A stretch of 64,000 bases of DNA from Lophium mytilinum (taxonomy: Eukaryota; Ascomycota; Dothideomycetes; Mytilinidiales; Mytilinidiaceae). The stretch spans positions 754,341 through 818,340 of the forward strand of contig MU004188.1 in assembly GCA_010093605.1 (NCBI GenBank), in the 5' to 3' direction. The position numbers and the translations under genes are program-made. The notes under the pieces were generated by a model that did no database searches, was not told the origin of the DNA, and saw nothing but the letters and a program-made list of their open reading frames with translations. Shown piece after piece: positions 20,786 to 32,900 of this stretch; position 1 is the stretch's first letter, and each line of letters starts with the position of its first letter.

Positions 20786-21685
20786 TCAGTTAGACTGACT
20801 TGCCGATGCGCGTGCCGCAGCATTGTGGAATTGATGTAATCGAGCGGCGCAAGAGAGGATCATCGATAGTTGGATATCGACCCGATCACCAGGCTTGACG
20901 GCGCCGAATCTCAGAGCGAGGTTATGGAGCGGCCGAACGATCTCGCCAACCTTGATGATCCTTTCAACTGCATCCGGCGCACAGATGTCGGCATAGGTTG
21001 AGACCTGTGGGGAGATTCCGGAGTCAAGTTGGCGCTCGAAGGTCGAAGAGATGCGACGTGACTGAGAGCGGGGGTGAATGTCGTCGAGGTCGATGAGGAA
21101 ATCGTATTCGGTTTCGCCCTGCTGGTGATAGGAGCCTTCGTTAGCGGGGGTGCTGGAGGTATGGTTGTCGGTAGAGGCCTTAGCACCTTCGTTGGTGTGC
21201 AGAAACTCCAGAATACCCTTAATGCTCTCAATCGCATCCACTACGGCTTTGCCATCGATGACTACGTGACTCCGAAGAAGCTTGCTGAATTCCTGGAGCT
21301 CGGCCTTCACTTCTGCTGGCTTGAGATTACCCATAATTGCTCGAACTGCCATCGTGTTGTAGTAGCCCTCCTTTCCACTGCCGGCGATGGCGATGGCGTA
21401 CAAGATCTTTCCCCTTAGAAGAGCCGCTTTCATCTTGGTCGTGTCCACATAGTTGTCAGCAGTCGTTGGAAAGGCGTACGACTGGAACTCCAGCTTTTCG
21501 TACGCGGCCAAGACTGATGGGAGAAGGTCCTTCATGGTCTTGGGCTTCGGTTCGTCCTCCTTATGCTCGTGCCTGAGGCCATGTTCACTACCGTCCGAGG
21601 GCATTTGAGACGCTAATTCGAACGCCGAAATGGCATCAAATAGCTCCGCAGTGGGGGATCCAGCCACAAGGGGGTGGTGATCCAT
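20786..21685 (-). CDS. Hypothetical protein, 299 aa
   Basis: I do not recognise the family. It is an uninterrupted frame with a Met start (MDHHPLVAGSP). Predicted helices cover residues 15-30 and 50-70 (MKDLLPSVLAAYEKLEFQSY). A conserved-looking block around KMKAALLRGKILYAIAIAGSGKEGYYN follows, then a helical stretch EVKAELQEFSKLLRSHVV. A Ser/Thr/Gln-rich linker (about 170-215) comes before a C-terminal helical segment (DAVERIIKVGEIVRPLHNLALRFG). There is no signal peptide or membrane segment. It lies between two groups of the satellite-related repeat. Confidence 0.72.
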   Translation of the reverse strand: MDHHPLVAGSPTAELFDAISAFELASQMPSDGSEHGLRHEHKEDEPKPKTMKDLLPSVLAAYEKLEFQSYAFPTTADNYVDTTKMKAALLRGKILYAIAIAGSGKEGYYNTMAVRAIMGNLKPAEVKAELQEFSKLLRSHVVIDGKAVVDAIESIKGILEFLHTNEGAKASTDNHTSSTPANEGSYHQQGETEYDFLIDLDDIHPRSQSRRISSTFERQLDSGISPQVSTYADICAPDAVERIIKVGEIVRPLHNLALRFGAVKPGDRVDIQLSMILSCAARLHQFHNAAARASASQSN

Positions 21686-21874
21686 GTTTGCTGTTGGAGA
21701 GGGAGAGAGGTGGTGGTGGTGGAGAGGTGGAGGTGGAGAGGTTAGAACAGAAGGAGAGGAAGTGAAGTGGACCTAAAAGATAGACGCCAAGCCATGTGAC
21801 CCGTGAAGTAGACGTCACACCTTTCCTAGTTCAGTCAGGCCACCGCGTTGTCACGGAGCTGTTCACACGTGCTT

Positions 21875-22112
21875 ACCACCGTCTGAGGTGGCTCGGCAAG
21901 CTTTCAGCAACGTTAAACTTGTCCTTCCAGGGAATTGGTCAGCTCGCCAGGCAACCTCGGTCAGTGGCAGACGGGTGTACAGACAGCGATTGAAGATGAA
22001 ATCTATCACTCCTGGCACAAACCCATGTCTATGACGAGACTATGCAAAGCGTCGCCTCATAAACTCCCAGCTGGGTAGACTTGGCCGCCACCGTCTGAAG
22101 TGGCTCAATATA
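21875..22112. repeat. Two isolated satellite-related ends
   Basis: Sequences accaccgtctgaggtggctc (from 21875) and gccaccgtctgaagtggctc (from 22086) match the start of the units of the 20.1-20.6 kb satellite, one of them almost perfectly. The partner ends are decayed or missing. The stretch between the neighbouring genes holds nothing else that I can support. Confidence 0.6.
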
Positions 22113-22306
22113 TCTCCGTAAATTGAGTTAAAAAGGACAATTCAGATTCTTGGTGGTACTTGTTTAGGAGGAGAGAACATAAAATAGTTGAAAACTGAGA
22201 TTCTAAAGGAACATCGGGGGTGTTTCTCCTATGCAATAGCTTCACTTGACTTATTGTTTCGCTTTGCTGACTCCAAAGGTTGGACCTGATGGTCAAGGGC
22301 TGTGCC

Positions 22307-24006
22307 TCAAACAGCGGCCGTCTTATCTTCCCGAATCCATTCTCCTCTATCGTTCTCATCTACATCTGGCGTAATGGGCGGCGAGAGTGGTGTCGAAACT
22401 CCATCGTCAAGACTGTCTTCCTCCTCAGATCCTGAATCGTCGTCGCTCGATGCTAAACTTCCAAGCGTAGCCACGCTCCCTGTGCTCTCGGTATAGCTCG
22501 GCAAAGCAGGTCTCGGTTCATAAGCTGGGAGCTGCTCAAAGCTTTCTCGTGGCTGGGCAACGGCTGCTGGTCGACTAAGAGAAGGACTCGGAAGGATTTC
22601 TAGTGGAGTGCTGGAATTGATAATAAAAGTCCTGGGACCACACTTCACTGCCATCTCAATAACGAGTCTGTATGAGCGAGAGGCAGTGAATGTGGCAAAG
22701 GAAGCAATGCATTGAGCGTTATCGTCAAGTCGGAGGTTTGAGACAATGCTGAAGGGCGAGTCATCCAGGGGAATCGATGTGTTTATATCACGGCGAGTGA
22801 CGCAGTTCCGGCGCTGCTCCGTGACATCTTGGATGCCACCTTCGCAGACTGTGCGATTATATGTTGTTATCGAAACATTGAGACTCTGAAAGATGCAATC
22901 AATGTGCTCGGGGTCTACTGCTGGGCGCCGGCGAATGTGCTGTGGAGCTGCGCGTTAGCGTACAACTTACGGAGCCGGACGGATTGAAAAGACCAAATTT
23001 GGAACAGTCGTACCTGGAGCGAAACTTTTAAAGGGATGTCTTGCCGCGGAGATATTGATGGCGGGCAGTATATCGTTGGAACAATGCTAATGGAAGGGGT
23101 ACGAAGATTCGGGTTCTGAGTAACAACGTGTTCAAGCTTTTGCTTAAGAGTGTGCTTTGCCGGACGGAGAGCTGGTGAGGTCCATCTTTGTTCTTTGAGG
23201 ACATGTGGCATGGGCGTTGGAGCGATGAAGTGCGATCTGCAAATATGCGTGTCAGTCGACTCACTTTCGCTGGATCAGAGAACAGCAGCCTGTCGTTTCA
23301 CTCTTGCGACAGGATACGGTAGTATTGATTTTAAAACTTCAATGAAAGAGAAATAAGCGCCTAAACCCAGATTTTTGGTGGTGCGGCAACGCCTCACGAC
23401 ACATGACGCGAAAGTGTCGAACGACGACTGAGAAGACAAGGGGAGAACACAAACTCACCTAAGATTAGAATCGTTGAAAAATTTCAACTCGTGTAGTGTA
23501 GCCTTATCTGATTTATGTTGCCGGCGGCCATACGAAACATTCGCAGTCACCGCGTACGTGATAGTCGCCTCTCTTCCAGGTTCGTCCATGTAGACATGGT
23601 AAGATGGAGGAAGTTGATGAACGTCTTTTGGGAACTTGGAGCTGTCGGCCCATTTTGGATATCGATCTCGCGTGTGCGAAGGAAATGTGAACTCAAAGGG
23701 CCACGAGTGCTTCTTGGCAGTGATGGTGCTATCGACCAAAAGATTCTGTTCAAATCTGAACAGTGTAGCCTCCGCTTCGAGCCTTTTTAGCCCCTCAAGG
23801 ATTGGCGGTCTTCCGTCGCTCGGCCTCACGTACTGAGGCCTCGTGGTTTTTGTGATACATCTTCCAGAGAAATCGAGTGCAAGGGATTTGATGTGTTGTT
23901 GAGTAGTCGGAAAGAAGAAGACCACGCCCTCCACTTTGTCCCCTGGGCGGTACACGCGACGGTGATCTCCGTAGACCACAATGTCAAGTTCGCGGGGGTG
24001 AACCAT
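22307..24006 (-). CDS. Alpha-arrestin (ART-like) ubiquitin-ligase adaptor, 3 exons
   Basis: Exons 24006-23459, 23236-22971 and 22920-22307 keep phase and give 475 residues. The N-terminal arrestin fold is visible: RELDIVVYGDHRRVYRPGDKVEGVVFF, then a strand with SLALDFSGRC, and later SWPFEFTFP and PPSYHV. The C-terminal arrestin fold spans exons 2-3 (LKVSLQVRLFQIW, SPFSIVSNLRLD). The disordered tail carries two LPxY motifs (QLPAYEP and ALPSYTE), the type bound by WW domains of Rsp5/NEDD4-family E3 ligases, and an acidic stretch with SSDDDSGSEEED. Family knowledge gives the role: directing ubiquitination and endocytosis of plasma-membrane transporters. The start was chosen where the arrestin fold begins (MVHPREL). 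Confidence 0.88.
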
Positions 24007-25902
24007 GTTTTTCTGTGGTTGGTTTCCTGAAATTCGGAAGGCAGGGAAGCAAAGTATGAGACGCAGGGACAGAAATAACGTTAAATGAATAGCATGGGCT
24101 TCTAGAATGCCTTCTGCAGGTGCTAAGGGTGAAAACGGTACGTTATCAGTCCCGACGGGATGGCAAACGTTTACCGCGGGTAACCTTCCCACCTAAGTAC
24201 CGCGAGATTCAGCTCGACAAAATCAAACGGCGAGGGGTGGGAAAGGAATAAGTAATCCGCCAGAGTATGACAAAAGGTAAAGTTTAGGTTTGCAGGTATA
24301 TAGAAGTCTTATACTTTCAAGTAACAGACTTGATTGAAACATATAGCCAACCAGAGGCATATCCGTTGGGGTGTAGGAAGAGTGGGTCTCAATGGCTTTA
24401 TCATACCTAAGAAGCGATCGCCGGGCTGCTAACAAAGAACCGCTGCTTTTCTAGTGATCCACAGAGATATTAGTTGATAGGCAGCGATACGCCTACTCTT
24501 TGTCTTCTTGTTACATGCTGTTACACCATGCTTTTTCTAGTGGCTTCGTGTTCCCTGCGCCTGTGAGAAAACCATCGGTGAGCGCCATCCTGCTGGGCTG
24601 GCCCTGGCTGGCTTCTACTAAAGTTCAACTAGAATACAGAGGCTTGCTTTAGATCAGGCCTCCATGATGCAATAATGTAAGCTTACGATCATCTGTACGC
24701 GAATCTGGTCCTATTGTTGAAGCATGAGGCGTAGAGATAGCATCGCAAGAAGCCGGATCTGGACCTCAACAGGTATCAGCTCAAAAGCAGCATACCGGCT
24801 TGGCAAGATTTGGGGGTCGGTTGCCACAATTCGCCGTAGGATTACCGTTTCATGCCATAGAAGAAAGTCCAGACTCCTCGGGCGTCTCCGAAGAGACTCA
24901 GGGATCTAGGCCGTTTCTGTCCTACGTGTCCTAGAGAGCAGCAACCGAATGGGCACACCCTACCACCATCCACTGACATGATCCTTCCTGGAGTGATGAT
25001 GGCACAATGGACATCTGCGTTGTCTAAGGATCGGCCGCTGACTTTTCATGCGCATGCTCCACAGCTGGATCACGACAGCAGCATTCTTCCGTGTGACCTT
25101 GCATTGTCGATCGTGAAACATAAGCCTCATAATGAGGAAGCAGATCGCCGTTCTAGGGGCGCGTAAGCATCGCTGAAGTAGCCAAATATTTAGGTGAAGT
25201 TGGATGAAATCTTGAAGGGTGCAGATGCTGGAAGAAAGGTCAATGCCCAAGATCGCGAAGGCGCTAAGCAGTATTTTATACATTGATGAAAACTTTGCAG
25301 TCTCGGGCCAAGGGGAATGGGTCCCTTCAGGAAAAAGCACACAGGGCACGACATGGTTTAGTTTAATCTAAATAGATCGTCTAGGAAACTCAGTGGTTGA
25401 TAGCGAGTCACATGAGCTCTTCGCTTCACCAACAGCTATTCCAGCCAAACCTCAATATAGAGATACCGCGCACGCCATTAATCCAAGGACACTATGCCGC
25501 CATTGCTTGTGGTGCTTCAACTTGTTTATAGAAATGTAGAGACGAACAGTACAGCCAATTGTGTACATCCATCATCCACTGCCTAAAGTGGCCTGGCAAG
25601 CTTAAAATAGTGATTGCTCCGATCAACGAAGTTCAACACGCCTTGAAATCGATTGAGGAGCCTCAAGCAGCGGCAGACAAGTGAATACAGACCGGTGAGG
25701 AGTTGTTCTATAACAACTTTTAGTCCAATCTTCCTTGGGCGACATCGAGACCCAGAAAACCGCTAGTGCCAGAACACTTTACGCGCTCCTCGACGCGTTC
25801 CACCACCCCGGTCCCACTTTCGCACAGAGCATTCACCACCTCTACGACAGCTTCCTCTATCACTCCTCCTACTCAACGTAGCTGCTAGCCACCTCGCTCG
25901 CT
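24007..25902. other. Intergenic region, 1.9 kb
   Basis: No gene is supported. The open frames at 24724-24909 and 24960-25349 lack domains and credible splice sites. A decayed satellite-related end (catccactgcctaaagtggcctggcaag, in part) lies near 25570. The last 100 bases look like a C-rich leader for the Dpb4-like gene. Confidence 0.45.
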
Positions 25903-26835
25903 ATGCCGGCCCGGAAAAGTAATGCATCCATGGTGTCTAACCCGGAGGATGCAGGTCCACCGCCACCGCCAAAGGACGGACTGAGCGTTGAGGTATGCAC
26001 GCCTCAGTAATGGCAGATTACATTAGCCTAACACCTTCCAGGACCTCAGCCTACCCCGAACGATGGTCCAAAGGCTTGCGAAAGGAGTCCTGCCGCCGAA
26101 CACACAGATACAGAAGGATGCGCTGCTCGCTATGTCGAAAGGCGCAACCGTCTTCGTCAACTATCTCACGAACACGTACGATCCCCAATCCAACCGAATC
26201 TATGCCTGGAATACATTCGCCCTTATTTCAGAGCGATACTGATAGGCGCAGGTCCTGGGAAAACACAATGCGCGGAGGCAAGAAGACGATAAACCCCAAA
26301 GACGTGCTCGACGCCGTAAAAGAGCTGGAGTTCGAGGCCTTCCTTCCCCGGCTTGAAGCCGAGCTACAGAGTGAGACCTCTCATTCTAAACTAGTGTCAA
26401 GGTTGGAATACTCACATCGGCATAGAATACAACGCGATCCAATGCGACAAGCGCAACACGTACCGCAAGAAAATCCGTGATGCCAATAAAGCGGCAAAAG
26501 CATCGAACCCGGATGGCGTAGACCAAACCGAGGAGCCTTCTATTATTAGCACAAATGGGAACGGCCACCGCGCGGACGACGATTCACCCCCCGCAGCGAA
26601 GAAAGCGAGGCGATCAAGCTTAGGGGCGACCGGGAGCGAGGGCGATGATACCGACGGAAATATGGGTGAACAAGCAGAGGAGGATCAACAGGACGAAGAG
26701 CATGAGGACGACGATGTCGAAGACGACGAGGAAGGGGAGGAGAATGGTGGAGAGACGCAGCTCACGGAAGATCCGCTCGAGATACGCGACGACGACATGG
26801 GCAATGAGGGCTCTGACAGTGACGAGAGTGATTGA
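25903..26835 (+). CDS. DPB4: Dpb4-like histone-fold subunit of DNA polymerase epsilon, 4 exons
   Basis: Exons 25903-25992, 26042-26175, 26252-26370 and 26426-26835 keep phase and give 250 residues. A short Pro-rich N-terminus leads into a CBF/NF-Y-type histone fold: LSLPRTMVQRLAKGVLPP, then IQKDALLAMSKGATVFVNYL, then KKTINPKDVLDAVKELEFE. This order matches the Dpb4/POLE3 family, which pairs with a Dpb3-type partner in the polymerase epsilon holoenzyme and in chromatin remodelling complexes. The tail is basic then very acidic (EDDDVEDDEEGEE), also typical. The third exon uses a GCGCAG acceptor; the earlier GATAG would break the frame. Another NF-Y-like subunit is possible but less likely. Confidence 0.86.
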
Positions 26836-27256
26836 ACTCTGCCCTCTTGGGAATTGCTTAAGGAACGGCGTTTCGGGAATGGTGGTGCATAGGATGGCGT
26901 TGTAGTTGAATATCTGGTATGGAGCGTAACAGTTCGATTTTGAGGTAGTCTAAACTCGTCTAAAGTCAAAAGCGCAGTGCAATCATGGTTCGAGTTTTGG
27001 TGATTTTGGAAGCTAGCGAGTGCAGACAGGAGCATAGCCATATCAGCGCTTGAGCTAGACTATCATTCTCTAAACTGCCTGCTAGGATCGTGCGCCTACA
27101 ATCCATATCCACGCTCGCAATATGATAAGAAAGCACTCCGCATATGCCATACGAGACTAGATCGTAGAACCGTATGATGCCTTGGATGGTGGCTCAGTCC
27201 CCCAATGCCGCCTAAACGCCTTTAACAAACCAAGTCCGAGCATAAATAGGAATAGA
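26836..27256. other. Spacer between convergent genes
   Basis: This is the 3' flanks of the Dpb4-like gene and the minus-strand small gene. Nothing further is seen. Confidence 0.4.
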
Positions 27257-27862
27257 CTATGACCCTCCCTTTCTCGCTGAGTTCTTCGTATCGAGCGGAT
27301 CGCCGTACTTGTCTGTGGCCGGTCAGCATTCGACTCCATCAGACGGTGATCAAGGCAACGCACTCCTAATCATCGCATTCTTGTCCACTATCTGCTCCGA
27401 AGCACGATAATACTCCTCCAGCGCCCTCTTGCTCAACCACGCATAGCCTGGCTCATCCTCAGCCTTATCCCACGTATAGCCCGAGGACTTGTGCTGGTGC
27501 TCCCCCGACCCCGACGACGCAAACTTGGGCATTCCGGAAGCTGGAGTCGCGTTCAGCACCCGCTTCCCGTTCTCGTTCAGAGTTGAGGGGCTATGATTGA
27601 ATGTAGAGAGCAGGTCCTCCCGGCCGCCTAGGTTCGATGGGCCCTGGGAGTTCGGTGGGGAAAGCTCGGAGGCTGGGAGCTGGAATCCGGTGGCGGGCCG
27701 TGTGGGCGTGCTGGGGCCGTCTGCTTCGTCGGGGAACATCTCGTCATCGTCGATGTCGAGTTCGGGGGAACTGTGCATCTGGGAGTCGCCGTCTGCGTCT
27801 GCTGGGAGGGGTGAGTTGTGTTATTGACGTGGGGTGGTGGGGTGAAGCTGTATACCTGACAT
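27257..27862 (-). CDS. Small acidic hypothetical protein, 166 aa, 3 exons
   Basis: I rebuilt three exons: 27862-27856 (only ATGTCAG), 27801-27364 and 27312-27257. All junctions are GT-AG and keep phase. The product starts MSADADGDSQMHSSPELD, has an acidic patch (DIDDDEMFPDEAD) and a disordered Ser/Pro/Asn middle. It ends with a conserved-looking block: GYTWDKAEDEPGYAWLSKRA, then EEYYRASEQIVDK, then the third-exon tail NKYGDPLD. Without the third exon the frame would stop early; the GDPLD ending makes the spliced form more convincing. The family is not recognised. It is divergently paired with the SUZ-domain gene 288 bases away and may share its promoter. Confidence 0.7.
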
Positions 27863-28150
27863 GGTGGCTGTAGAGGATGTAACTGGTGTATTTAGAGATC
27901 CTTGAAGGTAGTTCCACGGTACAGAACAGTGCAGAAGTATGGGGTAGTGGGGTTCGGTGAGGCAGCAGTAAGAGGAAGAGTGGTTGTTGCGTAGGGCTGA
28001 ATGAATGCGGCTCGGCCCTCAGGCCCCTGCACGCCGATGAGGGACTTCAACTCTATCCAGCCCACACTCGAGGCCACATCTACTACCGCACTAACACCAC
28101 TGAACACAATAGACCAGCACTTCAGGATATATATCACTCTAGACTTCACA
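27863..28150. promoter_or_regulatory. Shared promoter region of a divergent pair
   Basis: Only 288 bases separate the start codons of the small acidic protein and the SUZ-domain protein, so regulatory sequence must be shared or overlapping. No specific binding site is claimed. Confidence 0.5.
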
Positions 28151-29059
28151 ATGAGCAAGAAAGTTGCTCTGCCCGACGCCTGGGATGACGACTGGGAGTC
28201 TCTTGCCGATGTGAGCGCTGAAGAAGTGTCTACATACTTCGTACAGGAAAGGGCTGACAGCTTGCTAGAAGCAGGACACTCTACCTCAACCTGAGAACCC
28301 GCCTGCGGAGGTTAAAGTAACAAAATCTGAGCGTAAAGCAAAGCATCAAGAGTTGAATAAGCAGCTATGGGACTCGGCGTACGTTTCACATGGATTGTTC
28401 AAGCTCTGGGCTGACGGCATGAATATAGTGAAAAGACCGACAGTCTCCTATTCCTAGAAGCAAAGAGCAATGTCCCCCTCAAGTCTACCTTCAAGCCGAG
28501 CGTCACTGTCCTTAGTCGCAAGCCGCCGCCAAAAGTGCTTTCACGCAACGACGCGACCTCGGGAATCGCTGGACTGAACCTCGACGACGACGAAGACAGC
28601 GAAGAGGAAGCAAGAAAGAGGAGGGCCGAGTCTGTAGCCGAACAGCGCGTCCGCACTCAGCGCGAACGTGAGGAGAAGCAGCGCAAGTATAACGAGGTGC
28701 GCGAGAAATTGTTCGGGTCCTCAGCCACCGCAGTCGAGGAATCTCAAGGCCGCGCATCTCCTAGTCGGCAGTCGAGAGGTAAGGGCAAGGGAAGAGGCGG
28801 GCGTGACAGCCAGCCATCGTCCAGCAATGATCAGTCACCTGCCCGAGCTGGGAACAATCAGAAGAGGCAGCTTTACGATCCTACCTACTCGATCAAGCCG
28901 AATTCCGTGTACATCCAGCGGAAAGAGGGTGCAGATAGTGGGCCCGGCAGCCGGCCGGCCACGCCAAATGAACTACAGCCAATCCGTGAGCCTCGTGGAC
29001 CGAGCTCGAGTGGGCGAGGGGGTTTTGGATTTGCGCCCAGGGGAGGAGCCGCTGCGTAG
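28151..29059 (+). CDS. SUZ-domain protein, 266 aa, 3 exons
   Basis: Exons 28151-28210, 28269-28378 and 28429-29059 keep phase. The start MSKKVALPDAWDDDWESLAD is a short Trp/Asp motif segment. The SUZ region runs from about SFxPSV-like sequence (LKSTFKPSVTVLSRKPP) through a charged helix (RVRTQREREEKQRKYNEVRE) to LFG. SUZ domains bind RNA and occur in proteins such as Szy20. A Gly/Arg-rich RGG-like stretch (RGKGKGRGGRD) and a conserved block around LYDPTYSIKPNSVYIQRKE follow, then a Gly-rich end. A cytoplasmic role in mRNA handling is inferred. An in-frame upstream Met at 28001 exists, but that sequence reads like leader. Confidence 0.85.
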
Positions 29060-29978
29060 TTCAATTGGCTCGGAAAATACTCGACCATCTTGCCCGAGTG
29101 ATGCTTTGGTGCATACCAAGCCCATACTTAGGTCCTGCAGAGTGGTAGCATGGGATGCGCATTCCGTTCGACACGCAATCCAGGTTGGCTAATCGAATCC
29201 TCAAAAAGGACTGGAGCAAACCCAGTTTCCTGTAGCAACCCCGCTCGAGACCGTGTCAGGCAGTCTATGGGCTCACTCAGTCCTTGGCTCCCGGACGTAA
29301 ATGAGCTTTTCGAAGCTCTCGAGGTTCCAACTAGACGCAAGTTCACAGGTACGCTGCACGTGCCTCGGCGGCGCTGAACCTCCACACAGACGCTTTACAG
29401 AACGCCTGGGGTATTCATTAGGGCTGCATCAGGGCTACATCAGCCCTGTAGGTCAAAGACGAAGACTAAAATGGCCAAGCTGCACGTGCTACTGTGGTAA
29501 AACCCTTGTATATCTCCAATGTTGAAACGCTTTACTGACTATCGCGAAAGGCTTGTCTTCGACACAGGACGCGTGCACCTAGCAAAAGATTGAGTGCGCC
29601 ATATAAGCTTCGAAAGACGTCACGAGTTTCATCTCTATATCCGCTCCCAAGTCGCATTCCTTGGAGATTGAAGATAGGTGACCATCAAGGCAAGGGGCCC
29701 TACAGTACCCTGCTTTTGGGGTTTACAGTTGTATTTCAGATGGAATGCTATAGGCAGAACAGGTATACCACGGATTCCTCACGCATCGACGAAGAATGCA
29801 CACCTCTATCTCTCTTGGGTTCCAGGTGCATCGTTGTGCACCTTGGCTATAGTACTTATTGTCGCAAATTCGCCGGTTCTAATACGAGGCGTCGCGGCTC
29901 TTTTACCCTCGTTATATGATATATCGAGATACTTTTACTCATCGTCATTCGTTCTTTCAATTAGTTTCCGTCGCTACC
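29060..29978. other. Intergenic region upstream of the Leu-Pro repeat gene
   Basis: Short frames such as 29590-29919 show no recognisable feature. I see no repeat, RNA gene or strong promoter motif, although the last 60 bases are T/C-rich as in many fungal leaders. Confidence 0.4.
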
Positions 29979-32900
29979 ATGATGGACGCTAAAATGGCTG
30001 TTCTCATCCTCGCGATGCTGAACGCCATGGATGCTTTGGCAATGCCGGCAGTGCTGCCCGCATTGCCCGCCCTTCCTGTCCCGGGAGTTCCTGTTGCAAT
30101 CCCAGGATTGCCTTTCAGCACTGCGCAGTCCGGTGCGATTTCGCTTGCCAATGTTCAAGCATCTGGTGGAGGTTAGTTCTTTTTTTCTGCTCTTACACTA
30201 CACAGCTCTACGCTTCCATCCGGCCCGCCTTGTGTTCACACTCCGTCAAGGTGGCATTGTAATCGGAGTCCCAACCATCCCCGTTCTCCCTGGACTTCCT
30301 GTTCCCACCCCTCCTACGGTTCCCTCTGCTCCCAGCGTCCCTGTTCTTCCTGGACTCCCAATCCCTGGACTTCCTGTGCCCACTCTTCCCAGCCTTCCAG
30401 TTGCTATACCAGTGCTACCTTCATTACCCGTTGCAATTCCTTCACTGCCTGTAGCGATTCCCTCATTGCCTGTTGCGATTCCCTCGCTGCCTGCGCTTCC
30501 TGTTCCCGCTCTTCCCGCTCTTCCTAGCCTTCCAGTTGCACTCCCCTCGCTGCCTGTTGCTATCCCGTCAATTCCCGTTGCCATTCCCTCGCTCCCCGCG
30601 CTTCCTATTCCCTCGCTCCCTGTACTTCCCGTTCCCGCACTCCCCGCTCTTCCTAGCGTTCCAGTTGCACTCCCCTCGCTACCCGTTGCTGTCCCGTCAA
30701 TTCCCGTTGCGATTCCCTCACTCCCTGTGCTTCCGATTCCCTCGCTCCCTGCGCTTCCTATTCCATCGCTCCCTGTACTTCCTATTCCCACCCTTCCGGT
30801 CCCAGGGCTGCCTGCACTACCTATCGCAATCCCCTCTCTTCCTGTGGCGATTCCATCGGTGCCGAGTCTTCCCATCCCCAGTGTGCCCATTGCAATTCCC
30901 GGTCTGCCCATTGCAGTTCCAAGCCTACCTGTTGCAATTCCAAGCATCCCTGTTGGCCTACCTAGCGTTCCAGTCCCCACACTCCCCGGTCTTCCTCTTC
31001 CCGGGCTTCCTTCGTTACCCGTTGCGATTCCCCCACTACCGCTACCCGGACTACCTACTGGACTCCCTATCCCTGGGGCTCCTTCGGTGCCTGGACTTCC
31101 ATCTGGAGCTCCTTCGCTTCCTGGCCTTCCTATTGGGATTCCTCTTCCTGTTCCAAGCGTCCACCTCCCCGTTACGGGACTTCCACTTCCGCCAATAGGT
31201 GTGCCCGATCTTCCAATTCCGCCTTTTGCTATACCAGCCCTCCCATCTCTGCCTCCATTGCCCATTCCAGTACTTCCCTCGTTGCCTGCCGCCCCGACAA
31301 ATCTCACTGGCGTTCCCAGCATCCCTGGTCTCCCAAACAGTCCTCCAGGCTTACCACTTCCAGGCTTACCAACTCCTGGCCTTCCAGTCCTTCCGGGCCT
31401 GCCCATCCCAGGCTTACCCATTACCGGTATCCCCAGTCTTGGTCTCCCGGGCTTACCCGTTCCAACGACTCTTGTTCCTTTGCCTCAGGGATCTGGGCTT
31501 AATCTGGGCATTGGTGGTGGCATTGGCGCAATTGGTGGTCTAACGGCCGGCCTCCCTATCCCCACTGGAGTTCCCGGTTTACCCGGCGTACCCTCCCTCC
31601 CTGGACTCCCCTCTATTCCAGGCATTCCCAATCTTCCTAACCCAGCTGGCGTGCTCAGCTCTGTTTTCAGTCTCGGTGCTACGGTTCTCTATAGCATTTT
31701 GTCGCTAATATACCGTGGCGCTTCAGGATCCCCCCAGCCTGGCCTTACGAAGCGTGAGGCTGCCCCAGAAGCTGCCCCGGTAGCCGAGCCACTGGATCTC
31801 CCGCTCTTGGGTGGCCTTCCTCTCCCTACATCGGCTCTTGGTGCTCTGCCTCTCCCCACCGGTGCCCTTGGTAGCCTTCCCCTGCCCACTGGAGTTCTTG
31901 GTAGCCTTCCGCTTCCTGTCTCCGGCCTCCCGATTGTGGGTGGCGGTGGGCTTCCTTCATTGCCGATTGTCGGCGGCGGTGGACTCCCTTCATTGCCAGT
32001 CGTCGGTGGACTTCCCCTTCCTACGGCCGGTCTCCCAATTGTCGGTGGCGGTGGACTTCCCTCGTTGCCAGTAGTCGGTGGACTGCCCCTTCCGACGGCT
32101 GGACTTCCAATCGTCGGTGGCGGTGGACTCGGTGGCCTTCCCCTTCCAACAGCTGGCCTTCCAATTGTTGGCGGTGGTGGCCTACCTTCGTTGCCCGTCG
32201 TCGGCGGACTCCCCCTACCCACAGCTGGACTTCCAATCGTTGGTGGTGGTGGGCTCCCTTCATTGCCAGTAGTCGGTGGTCTCCCCCTACCCACAGCTGG
32301 CCTCCCAATCGTCGGTGGCGGTGGGCTCGGTGGCCTTCCCCTCCCTACATCTGGACTTCCAATTGTCGGTGGCGGTGGACTCCCTTCATTGCCAGTCGTC
32401 GGTGGTCTTCCCCTTCCTACGGCTGGTCTCCCGATCGTCGGCGGCGGCGGATTGCCCTCAGTCCCCGGCATCCCAACCCTCCAATTCCCCCCGATCGATC
32501 CACTCTCCTCCGTCTCCATCGCCATCATCGCCATCCTCCTCTCTCTACTCAAGAAGGACCCCGCCGCGCTTTTCGGCTCCGTGGCTCCGATCAAGGGGTT
32601 AGTCAAACGCGATGCCCCCCACCTGGAGGAAAAACTCTACGAGAGACAGCTACCAAGTCTACCTAGTCTTCCCGGCGTCGGCGGCCTGACTGGAGGCCTG
32701 GGAGGCGTGACCGGAGCCGTCGGCGGCCTAGGAGGCGTGACTGGCGGACTCGGCGGCCTTGGAGGCGCGACGAGCGGACTCGGCGGCCTGGGAGGCGGCC
32801 TACTCCCCCTCCTCGTCGGCGGCATCGCCAACAACCTCGTCGGCAACGGCCTCGGCCCCGTCATCTCGGGCATCACCAGCGTGCTCGGCGGCGGCGTGCC

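Noticed and set aside
30246-31421. A 391-codon Gly-rich open frame on the minus strand
   Set aside because: It is the exact shadow of the Leu-Pro repeat coding sequence; repeated CCN codons keep the reverse strand open. It has no start context or domain.
30473-32602. Plus-strand frames in a second phase rich in Phe/Pro/Arg
   Set aside because: These arise from reading the Leu-Pro repeat out of phase; the in-phase exon has a signal peptide and consistent splicing.
31689-32606. A 305-codon minus-strand frame
   Set aside because: Another shadow of the GGGG/LP array of the plus-strand repeat gene.
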